DNA from: an uncultured cyanobacterium
GTDB taxonomy: Bacteria; Cyanobacteriota; Cyanobacteriia; PCC-6307; Cyanobiaceae
DNA: 14,901 bases
Direction of reading: 5' to 3'
NCBI GenBank assembly: GCA_903928835.1
Contig: CAIYSK010000365.1
Coordinates: 1-14,901, forward strand
The first letter of the stretch is position 1. Every line of letters starts with the position of its first letter. Of the stretch, positions 9,217-14,901 are shown one piece after another. Under the pieces are notes generated by a model. The model made no database searches, was not told the DNA's origin, and worked only from the letters and a program-made list of their open reading frames with translations. The position numbers and the translations under genes were made by a program.

Positions 9217-10799
9217 TCAGGGTTGCAAGCCAGCCAGGGGTTGCAGGCTGGTGCCTGGGTAGTAGTGCTGAAGGATCTGCTGCAGCCCCCAACCCCGCTG
9301 GGCCAAGTCCATGGCACCCGCCTGGGAGAGACCGGCGCCATGGCCAAAGCCGCCGCCCTCGAACAACCACTGCCCAGGCGCCACCTTATGGACCACAAAC
9401 AACGTGCTGGGCAGTTGGCGGAACGTACGCCGAATGGCATCGAGATGCAGCACCACATCACCCCCTTGGCCCACGATCTTCAAAGACAGCACCCGACCAC
9501 TGGCACCCCGGCGCACAACAACCACCTGTTGGGGCTGACCCACCTGGGGGCCTGGGCCGCCACAGCCTTGGCAATCTGGCCAGCATCGAGGCTGCGCGTC
9601 CAACGAAAATGGGGATGGTCGGCCCCGTAGGCCGCTCCTCCATGGGCCAGGAAGTCGTGAATCCCAGCGGCCCCCAGGGGCAATGGAAACCGACCCGCCA
9701 GGGACTGGAGACCCGAGCTAGGCCCATCAATGGCCGGCTTGAGGTAGGGCAACCCATCGCCGCCCCAGGCCTCCTCAAAGCCCGCTGAAACACCCCCATT
9801 ACTGGCGTGGTACACCGCATGGATCGGCTGGCCAGACCAAGTAAGCACCCGGGACTGGGTGGCGGCGACGGCCCGCTTGACCGCCGCCCCTGCCCCGCGG
9901 GGGTCCCCATAAACCTGGCACTGGGTATCGGCGCAAAGGTGATAACCGTCTACGGCAAAACGCCCCTGATTGCGCAGCGCCCAGGTGCGAGCCAGCACGG
10001 CCTGGGCCTCCAGGGCAGCAGCCGGAGCCCCAGCCCCGATCTCAAACGGCACCACCCCCAGCAAATAGCGCTCCAAGGGCACCTGCTCCACCAGGCTCCA
10101 ACTTCCATAGGCATCCCCCTGGAGCCGGAAGGGACCGGCATAAACCCCGCCCTGCCAGCGCAAACCACCCGGCGCCTCAATCTGGAGTGGGCCCCCCAGC
10201 ACCGAGCTTGCGCTGCCAGAACCGCCCCCGGCAGCAAGGGGTGAGGCCAGCACCAAAACCTGGCGTTGCCGCTCCTGCTGCTGCCAAAGGCGGGGCTTGC
10301 CTGCGGTAGGGGGCGGGGATCCCAAGGGCGCCCACACCTCCCACTCACCCGGATGGGCCACAACCGCCTGGGCACCTTGCTGCCGCCAGGCTTGGGCAGC
10401 GGTTTCAGCGGTCTCAAAACTGGCAAACGGCCCGAGCACCTGGCGGCTGATTTGCAGCGGCTCTGGCAAAGGCAGCGTGTGCCAACGCAGCACCAGGCCC
10501 GGCGCCGAAATCCGACGACCGGTGCTGGTTATCAGGGTGAGATTGCCCTGGGCACTGATCAACCGCAGGGGCTCCGGCGGGCGCAGGTGGGCCGCCAGGG
10601 CCACCCACAACACGGGATCTCGGAGCTTGACCTCAGGAGCCAGGGGCACCGACCAATGCAGGTTCGAGCGCGGCGGCTGGGGAGGGGGTGCTGGGAGCTC
10701 AGCGCGGCAACCACCGGCCACGAACAAACTACCCAGCCAAATCCCAGCCGAGAAGAGTGATCTGCGCCCCCAGGAACGCCCCAGACCCATCAGCTTCAT
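9217..10799 (-). pseudogene. SpoIID/LytB-domain exported protein, disrupted by a frameshift
   Basis: SpoIID-family proteins act on peptidoglycan; in cyanobacteria the role of these homologues is not settled. From the ATG at 10799 the N-terminus has a signal sequence ending VAGGC (Cys31), a possible but imperfect lipobox. The first frame carries PLERYLLGVVPFEIGAG, an Ala-rich helix with ARTWALRN, and YHASNGGVSAGFEEAWGG, then ends at 9480 in non-family sequence after AKAVAAQAP. The next frame resumes the family at QVGQPQQVVVVRRG and continues through GGGFGHGAGLSQAGAMDLAQ and LQHYYPGT to a TGA at 9217. One missing base in the G5 run at 9546-9550 (C5 on the coding strand) explains this; adding it gives 527 codons plus stop. 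It could be a real mutation, an assembly error or, less likely, recoding. The glycosyltransferase follows after 34 bp. Confidence 0.85.
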
Positions 10800-10808
10800 G
10801 GCACGGTA

Positions 10809-10838
10809 TTGGAGGAAGGGACTCTCACGTCGTACTCT
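10809..10838 (+). promoter_or_regulatory. weak candidate promoter for rpmI-rplT
   Basis: TTGGAG at 10809-10814 and TACTCT at 10833-10838 are separated by 18 bases, in the gap between the divergent SpoIID-domain gene and rpmI. They match the consensus at only 4/6 and 3/6 positions. An AGGAG ribosome-binding site at 10858-10862 lies only 2 bases before the rpmI ATG, an unusually short spacing. Confidence 0.25.
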
Positions 10839-10864
10839 GCTTGTTTGTGCCCGCGTTAGGAGAC

Positions 10865-11062
10865 ATGCCGAAGCTCAAGACCCGCAAAGCAGCCGCCAAG
10901 CGGTTCAAGGCGACCGGTACTGGAAAATTCCTGCGTCGTCGCGCTTTCCGCAGTCACCTGCTCGACCACAAGAGCCCCAAGCGCAAGCGCTACCTGGGCA
11001 CCATGGCCGTTGTGGATGAGCGCGATGCGGACAACGTGAGCGCCATGCTCCCCTACGCCTAA
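10865..11062 (+). CDS. rpmI: 50S ribosomal protein L35
   Basis: This 65-residue, very basic protein begins [15 protein letters not shown] and contains [18 protein letters not shown], the L35 hallmark, at the usual family length. It is a large-subunit structural protein. The ATG at 10865 follows an AGGAG motif. rplT starts 32 bp downstream, the normal rpmI-rplT pairing. infC, which precedes this pair in many bacteria, is not present here; upstream is the divergent SpoIID-domain gene. Confidence 0.97.
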   Translation: MPKLKTRKAAAKRFKATGTGKFLRRRAFRSHLLDHKSPKRKRYLGTMAVVDERDADNVSAMLPYA

Positions 11063-11094
11063 ACCAAGTTTTCCCCTACCACTGATTCCCTGCC

Positions 11095-11442
11095 ATGGCT
11101 CGCGTTAAGAGGGGCAACGTTGCCCGTAAACGCCGTAACAAGGTCCTGCGTCTCGCCCGGGGTTTCCGGGGTGGCAACGGTTCCCTCTTCCGTACCGCCA
11201 ACCAGCGGGTGATGAAGGCACTCTGCAATGCCTACCGCGACCGTCGTCGTCGGAAGCGCGATTTCCGCCGCCTCTGGATTGCCCGCATCAACGCCGCCGC
11301 CCGCATCAATGGGGTGAGCTATAGCCGCTTGATGGGTGGTCTAAAGAAAGTTGATGTCCGCATCAACCGCAAGATGCTGGCCCAACTGGCGATGGTGGAT
11401 CCCTCCAGCTTCACCAGCGTTGTGGGTGCGGCAAAAAGCTGA
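11095..11442 (+). CDS. rplT: 50S ribosomal protein L20
   Basis: This 115-residue basic protein begins [20 protein letters not shown], with an Arg-rich N-terminal rRNA-binding arm ([30 protein letters not shown]). The globular part holds [21 protein letters not shown]. The length is normal for L20, which is needed for early 50S assembly. In other bacteria L20 represses its own operon by binding leader RNA; I cannot identify such a leader here. The TPR gene begins 35 bp downstream on the same strand. Confidence 0.97.
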   Translation: MARVKRGNVARKRRNKVLRLARGFRGGNGSLFRTANQRVMKALCNAYRDRRRRKRDFRRLWIARINAAARINGVSYSRLMGGLKKVDVRINRKMLAQLAMVDPSSFTSVVGAAKS

Positions 11443-11477
11443 TCGATTCCACAGATCTCAACTGGTCTTAGGCCCCC

Positions 11478-12020
11478 TTGGACGCACTCCTTCCCCAGGC
11501 CTATCTGATTGGTCTTGTTGTTCTGCTGGCTGCCGCCGCCGTGGTGGTAGCCCGGCAAATTTGGCGTGTCCGAGGTGACGAAGTCACCCTTGCCAAGCTG
11601 GAACGCAACGATGCAGCCCAACCCACGGATGCGGCCACCCTCTACGAGTTGGCCTGCGTTCAGTTGCGCAAGCGCCTCTATGGCCAGGCAGCAGAAAACC
11701 TGAAACTGGCCATCAAACGAGCCGATGTTCAGCAGGAGCCTTCAGAAGCCCGGGCCTTGATTGAAAATGCCCTGGGCTTCTCGCTGGCTGCCCAGAACAA
11801 CTACAAAACCGCGATTCGGCATTACCGCCTGGCCCTCCAGGCCAAGCCCGACTATCCGGTGGCGCTCAACAACCTGGCCTTTGCCCTCGAAAAGCTACTC
11901 AAGCCAGATGAGGCCAAGGAGACCTACGACAAGGTGCTGGTGCTTGATCCCTCCAATAAAACAGCTCGCAAACGGCTGAAATTATTGGGACGCCAGTCTG
12001 GATTCAGCACGGTGGCTTGA
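11478..12020 (+). CDS. membrane-anchored TPR-repeat protein (possibly Ycf37-like)
   Basis: From a TTG at 11478 (MDALLPQAYLIGLVV) the product has 180 residues. It has one N-terminal transmembrane helix (about 8-28), then a charged linker and about three tetratricopeptide repeats at roughly 52-85, 90-125 and 127-160. The clearest is YPVALNNLAFALEKLLKPDEAKETY. TPRs are protein-docking surfaces. Size and layout (one helix plus three TPRs) resemble Ycf37, a photosystem I assembly factor, but I cannot confirm orthology and assign no symbol. No ATG lies before the helix, so a TTG start is likely. Following rplT by 35 bp suggests readthrough from the ribosomal operon. Confidence 0.85.
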   Translation: MDALLPQAYLIGLVVLLAAAAVVVARQIWRVRGDEVTLAKLERNDAAQPTDAATLYELACVQLRKRLYGQAAENLKLAIKRADVQQEPSEARALIENALGFSLAAQNNYKTAIRHYRLALQAKPDYPVALNNLAFALEKLLKPDEAKETYDKVLVLDPSNKTARKRLKLLGRQSGFSTVA

Positions 12021-12039
12021 AGGCCACCCAAAAGGCCTT
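12011..12039. terminator. competing hairpins at the convergent TPR/hypothetical junction
   Basis: Two mutually exclusive perfect stems overlap here: GGTGGC (12011-12016) with GCCACC (12023-12028), and AAGGCC (12020-12025) with GGCCTT (12034-12039). The gap between the convergent stops is only 36 bp, so a bidirectional terminator is plausible. No T-tract follows on either strand. Confidence 0.35.
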
Positions 12040-12056
12040 GGGAGCCTTAGCGTTCC

Positions 12057-12698
12057 CTACCAGGGTCCCCGCACGGGAACGGCCTTCCCTGGACCTGCTG
12101 GCCGTGGAGACACCAGGGGCCGCCTTGAACCCATAGGTTCCAGGGCCAGCCTGCCGCCCATGTCGGTCAGGCGATCGGCATTCCAACCACTCAAGGCGAT
12201 GCCCTGCAGGCCCTGGAATGTTCCGCCCGCATTTAAGCCCCCACCAAGTTTGGCGGCCAAAGGAATCAAATCGAGCTGGTCGGATTGGGCGTTGAGGTTG
12301 CCTTGCACCGGCGTCTTCTGGCCAGCAATGGTCATCTCACCCCGCAGGGTCACCATGGCGCCCACCGCGTTCACGGCTGCAAAGGAGAGCTGCACCGGCA
12401 CCGGAGCACTACCCCCAAACGCTTGGTAGGTGCCGCTCCATTGGCGCGGCAGTTCCATGGCAATCACCTGGGCCCTGGCTGCAGGATCAAATGTTTGGAC
12501 AGGGCCCATTTCGGTATCGGTGGCCTGATCCAGACGCTGGGCCGATCCGGTGGGCGCCTGGAAAGGCACAAACGAAGACCCTGGCAGGGGCATGGCGGTA
12601 GGCACCCCACCAGGGGTGGCCGCCACCACCAATCCGGGAGCCAGCAATCCAGCCGAAACAGCGCTGGCAGCCAGCCATCTGGCCATCCGCACGGCCAT
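12057..12698 (-). CDS. secreted protein of unknown function
   Basis: No family function is recognised. From an ATG at 12698 the protein has 213 residues and begins [12 protein letters not shown], a signal peptide with a positive n-region, a hydrophobic core and a likely cleavage near VVAA/TPGG. The mature part has a Pro/Thr/Gln-rich stretch and then a probable beta-rich domain containing [38 protein letters not shown] and [15 protein letters not shown] recall similar sequences as conserved hypotheticals in picocyanobacteria but cannot verify this. The start is uncertain: ATG at 12686 gives 209 residues, and GTG at 12776 would add a 4-residue-period VP-rich extension encoded by a 12-bp tandem repeat. 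It is divergent from thiG and convergent with the TPR gene. Confidence 0.75.
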   Translation of the reverse strand: MAVRMARWLAASAVSAGLLAPGLVVAATPGGVPTAMPLPGSSFVPFQAPTGSAQRLDQATDTEMGPVQTFDPAARAQVIAMELPRQWSGTYQAFGGSAPVPVQLSFAAVNAVGAMVTLRGEMTIAGQKTPVQGNLNAQSDQLDLIPLAAKLGGGLNAGGTFQGLQGIALSGWNADRLTDMGGRLALEPMGSRRPLVSPRPAGPGKAVPVRGPW

Positions 12699-12775
12699 TG
12701 GCACGGCAATCGGCACAGACGTCGGCACGGACATCTGAGAAGACATTGGCACAGGAAGCGGAGCTGGAGTCGGCA
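12680..12775. repeat. degenerate 12-bp tandem repeat, about 8 units
   Basis: Successive 12-mers on the plus strand include cggccattggca (12692), cggcaatcggca (12704), cagacgtcggca (12716), aagacattggca (12740) and ctggagtcggca (12764). Other units are more diverged. The shared core is roughly CGGCAxTCGGCA. Read on the minus strand in the hypothetical gene's frame it encodes 4-residue units such as [16 protein letters not shown]. It covers the possible start codons of that gene and ends about 60 bp before thiG. Confidence 0.75.
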
Positions 12776-12835
12776 CGACGGAGGGATCGGGCTAATGGGA
12801 GGCTAGTCGGAAGCAATGACGACAACTGGTTTCCC

Positions 12836-13660
12836 GTGTCAGATAAGCCGCTGCAGGATTCCGCCAAGCCCGATCCCCTAGTGATTGGGGGCCGCAGCTT
12901 TCAAAGTCGACTGATGACTGGCACGGGGAAATACCCCAGCCTCACCTGCATGCAAGCCAGCCTGGCCTCCAGTGGCTGCGAGATCGTCACCGTGGCCGTG
13001 CGCCGGGTGCAAAGCCAGGCAGCGGGCCATGAAGGCCTCCTGGAAGCCATCGATTGGCAAAGGATCTGGATGCTGGCCAATACCGCCGGCTGTTCCACCG
13101 CCGAAGAAGCCATCCGGGTGGCCCGCCTGGGCCGGGAACTGGCCAAGTTGGCCGGCCAGGAAGACAACACCTTCGTGAAGCTGGAGGTGATTCCAGACAG
13201 CAGACATCTGTTGCCGGACCCCATCGGCACCCTCAAAGCCGCCGAACAGCTGGTCAAAGAGGGCTTCACGGTGCTCCCTTACATCAATGCCGATCCCCTC
13301 CTCGCCAAGCACCTGGAGGATGCCGGCTGCGCCACGGTGATGCCCCTGGGTTCACCCATCGGCTCAGGCCAGGGCATTCGCAACGCCGCCAACATCGCCC
13401 TGATCATTGAAAACGCCAGGGTTCCGGTGGTGGTGGACGCGGGGATTGGGGTGCCCAGCGAAGCCGCCCAGGCCATGGAAATGGGTGCCGATGCCCTGTT
13501 GATCAACAGTGCCATAGCCCTGGCCGGCAATCCCCAAACCATGGCCAGGGCTATGGCCATGGCGGCCGAAGCGGGCCGCATGGCCTTTCAAGCCGGTCGT
13601 CTCCCCATCCGCCCCCAAGCCAGCCCCAGCTCCCCCACGGGCGGCCGGATCGGCACTTAG
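12836..13660 (+). CDS. thiG: thiazole synthase
   Basis: ThiG builds the thiazole phosphate of thiamine from 1-deoxyxylulose 5-phosphate, dehydroglycine and ThiS-thiocarboxylate sulfur, in the cytosol. From the GTG at 12836 it has 274 residues, a normal length. Seen: [20 protein letters not shown] near residues 14-33, [10 protein letters not shown] at 49-58, the Schiff-base Lys115 in [36 protein letters not shown] and the phosphate-binding [13 protein letters not shown] / [12 protein letters not shown] region. An ATG at 12816 is better placed in sequence but is out of frame by one base, so GTG is the supported start. No thiamine riboswitch motif is visible in the short upstream gap, and no thiS neighbour is present in the window. 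Confidence 0.95.
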   Translation: MSDKPLQDSAKPDPLVIGGRSFQSRLMTGTGKYPSLTCMQASLASSGCEIVTVAVRRVQSQAAGHEGLLEAIDWQRIWMLANTAGCSTAEEAIRVARLGRELAKLAGQEDNTFVKLEVIPDSRHLLPDPIGTLKAAEQLVKEGFTVLPYINADPLLAKHLEDAGCATVMPLGSPIGSGQGIRNAANIALIIENARVPVVVDAGIGVPSEAAQAMEMGADALLINSAIALAGNPQTMARAMAMAAEAGRMAFQAGRLPIRPQASPSSPTGGRIGT

Positions 13661-13682
13661 CAGTCCCCGCATCGGCACCTAG
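13649..13682 (+). repeat. direct near-repeat across the thiG stop codon
   Basis: ATCGGCACTTAG at 13649-13660 (ending in the thiG stop TAG) recurs as ATCGGCACCTAG at 13671-13682, with one mismatch and a 22-bp period. It looks like a short tandem duplication of the gene's end. Confidence 0.65.
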
Positions 13683-13688
13683 GAGCCA

Positions 13689-13710
13689 GGGCAAGGGCCC
13701 GGGGGCGGGG
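13689..13710 (+). other. potential G-quadruplex motif
   Basis: The plus strand reads GGG-CAA-GGG-CCC-GGGGG-C-GGGG: four G-tracts of three or more with loops of 3, 3 and 1 to 3 bases. This meets the usual G-quadruplex pattern. It lies in the 132-bp gap between thiG and the small membrane protein gene, about 85 bp before that gene's ATG. The CCC in the second loop could instead pair with the neighbouring G-tracts. Confidence 0.45.
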
Positions 13711-13792
13711 AGACCTAGATGAAGTTCCGTACCGAGGCCAAGGTTGGACCTGCCGGGCTCCATAGGGTGGCTGGCATTTGAAAAATCCATCC

Positions 13793-13960
13793 ATGCAGGT
13801 CACCCAAGAAGATGGCGGTCGGCTCAATGCCTTTGCCAAAGAACCCCGCATGGTGGTGATGGAAAAGGGCGAAACCCAAGGCCCCGCCAGCAAACTGCTG
13901 CTGATTGGTGGCGCGGTGCTGGTGCTCACCCTTGTGGCGGTGGCAGCCCGGATCAGCTGA
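13793..13960 (+). CDS. small light-harvesting-like membrane protein (ssl1498/LilA-like)
   Basis: From the ATG at 13793 the protein has 55 residues. The soluble N-terminus holds EDGGRLNAFAKEPRM (6-20), and one transmembrane helix follows at about 34-52 with a short Arg-Ile-Ser end. The EDGGRLN..F..EPR pattern is one I associate with small cyanobacterial light-harvesting-like proteins such as the ssl1498 family and LilA, which are thylakoid proteins linked to pigment handling. The classic Hlip chlorophyll-binding ExxNxR motif is not evident. An in-frame TTG at 13778 would add MKNPS and is less likely. The next gene, sqdB, starts 63 bp downstream on the same strand and makes a thylakoid lipid, so coexpression is plausible. 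Confidence 0.75.
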   Translation: MQVTQEDGGRLNAFAKEPRMVVMEKGETQGPASKLLLIGGAVLVLTLVAVAARIS

Positions 13961-14023
13961 ACACTTGTAGTAGCTTGCGCTCTGGAGCATCCGCTCGTAC
14001 TGCAGGGGTCTGGGGTTTTCGGA

Positions 14024-14901
14024 ATGAAGGTTTTCGTTCTCGGTGGCGATGGCTTTTGCGGCTGGCCTTGCGCAGTGAACCTGGCGGACGGGGGTCACGA
14101 CGTGGTGATCGTCGACAACCTCAGTCGCCGCAAGATCGACCTCGACCTCGGGGTCGAGTCGCTCACGCCGATTGCCACGATTTTTGATCGCCTGAGGGCA
14201 TGGGAGCAGGTGGGGGGCAAGGCCATGCGTTTTGTCCATCTGGACATTGCCAAGGACTACGACGGCCTGCTGTCGCTGCTGCGCAGCGAACGGCCCGAGG
14301 CCATCGTCCATTTCGCCGAGCAACGGGCAGCCCCCTACTCGATGAAAACCAGCGCCACCAAGCGCTACACCGTGGACAACAACGTCAACGGCACCCACAA
14401 CCTGCTCGCCGCCATCGTGGAAAGCGGCCTCGACACCCACATCGTGCATCTCGGCACCATGGGCGTCTACGGCTACGGCTCCCACCGGGGAGCCACCATC
14501 CCCGAGGGCTACCTCAAGGTGGAAGTGCCCCAACCGGATGGCAGCCGCTTTGAGGAGGAGATCCTGCACCCGGCCAGCCCAGGCAGCGTCTATCACATGA
14601 CCAAGACGCTGGATCAGCTGCTGTTCCTGTACTACAACAAAAACGATCAGATCCGCATCACCGATCTCCACCAAGGGATTGTCTGGGGCACCAACACCGC
14701 CGCCACCGAGCGCGACCCCCGCCTCACCAACCGCTTCGACTACGACGGTGACTACGGCACGGTGTTGAACCGCTTCCTGATGCAAGCCGCCATCGGCTAT
14801 CCCCTGACCGTGCACGGCACCGGGGGCCAAACCCGGGCCTTCATCCACATCCGTGATTCGGTGAAGTGCGTTCAGCTGGCCCTGGAGAACCCACCCACCA
14901 A
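14024..14901 (+). CDS. sqdB: UDP-sulfoquinovose synthase (3' end outside window)
   Basis: SqdB converts UDP-glucose and sulfite to UDP-sulfoquinovose, the head-group donor for the thylakoid sulfolipid SQDG. About 292 codons are visible of a protein usually near 400. It is an extended short-chain dehydrogenase. Seen: NAD-binding GGDGFCG at 7-13, DNLSRRKID, the HFAEQRAAPYSM segment, catalytic Thr145 in HLGTMGVYG, and Tyr190/Lys194 of the YxxxK pair in YHMTK. TDLHQGIVWGTNT and GGQTRAFIHIRD follow, both typical of SqdB rather than generic epimerases. The ATG at 14024 places the Rossmann motif at the very N-terminus, as in the family. The right edge truncates it; sqdX is not in view. Confidence 0.96.
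   Translation, partial: MKVFVLGGDGFCGWPCAVNLADGGHDVVIVDNLSRRKIDLDLGVESLTPIATIFDRLRAWEQVGGKAMRFVHLDIAKDYDGLLSLLRSERPEAIVHFAEQRAAPYSMKTSATKRYTVDNNVNGTHNLLAAIVESGLDTHIVHLGTMGVYGYGSHRGATIPEGYLKVEVPQPDGSRFEEEILHPASPGSVYHMTKTLDQLLFLYYNKNDQIRITDLHQGIVWGTNTAATERDPRLTNRFDYDGDYGTVLNRFLMQAAIGYPLTVHGTGGQTRAFIHIRDSVKCVQLALENPPT

Noticed and set aside
12680..12775. Repeat array considered as a CRISPR
   Set aside because: Units are 12 bp, degenerate and contiguous with no spacers, and there are no cas genes.
12777..12835. Thiamine riboswitch before thiG
   Set aside because: The gap is about 60 bp and lacks the conserved CTGAGA and ACCTGATCTGG-like elements.
13715..14848. Long minus-strand reading frame opposite sqdB
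   Set aside because: It is antisense to a well-conserved sqdB and the small membrane protein gene, with no domain recognised.

Overview
The window reads as chromosomal core DNA of a high-GC picocyanobacterium (Synechococcus/Cyanobium type). The evidence is a complete SqdB-type sulfolipid gene start, a short single-helix light-harvesting-like protein with the EDGGRLN..F..EPR motif, cyanobacterial-style ClpP/ClpX and trigger factor, and a gene order (asd-dapA divergent from tig-clpP-clpX-dnaX; rpmI-rplT-TPR; thiG; sqdB) that I recall from marine picocyanobacteria. The assignment rests on protein recognition only; no search was run. Genes are tightly packed and several start with GTG or TTG.

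Left part (1-7710): the lysine/threonine pathway genes asd and dapA lie on the minus strand, overlapping by 4 bp, and dapA runs off the left edge. Divergent from them on the plus strand is a protein-quality-control block: trigger factor (tig), ClpP protease and ClpX unfoldase. It is followed by dnaX, the clamp-loader subunit of DNA polymerase III. dnaX has no ATG, GTG or TTG start ahead of its conserved N-terminus; an ACG codon at 5833 is the best candidate.

Middle (7711-10799): two minus-strand envelope genes, a membrane family-2 glycosyltransferase and, upstream of it, a SpoIID/LytB-domain exported protein. The SpoIID gene is split by an apparent one-base frameshift in a short G/C homopolymer. 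The dnaX/glycosyltransferase junction holds two adjoining tandem-repeat arrays (20-bp and 18-bp periods), and the second encodes the acidic/His tail of the glycosyltransferase.

Right part (10800-14901): ribosomal protein genes rpmI (L35) and rplT (L20), then a membrane-anchored TPR protein that may be Ycf37-like. A secreted protein of unknown function lies on the minus strand, with a 12-bp period degenerate repeat array at its start. thiG (thiazole synthase), a 55-residue light-harvesting-like membrane protein and sqdB (sulfolipid synthesis, truncated by the right edge) follow on the plus strand.

Most of the window is ordinary housekeeping. I found no convincing new multi-gene system. The points worth checking are the dnaX start, the SpoIID frameshift, the three tandem-repeat arrays at gene ends, and a possible G-quadruplex motif upstream of the small membrane protein.
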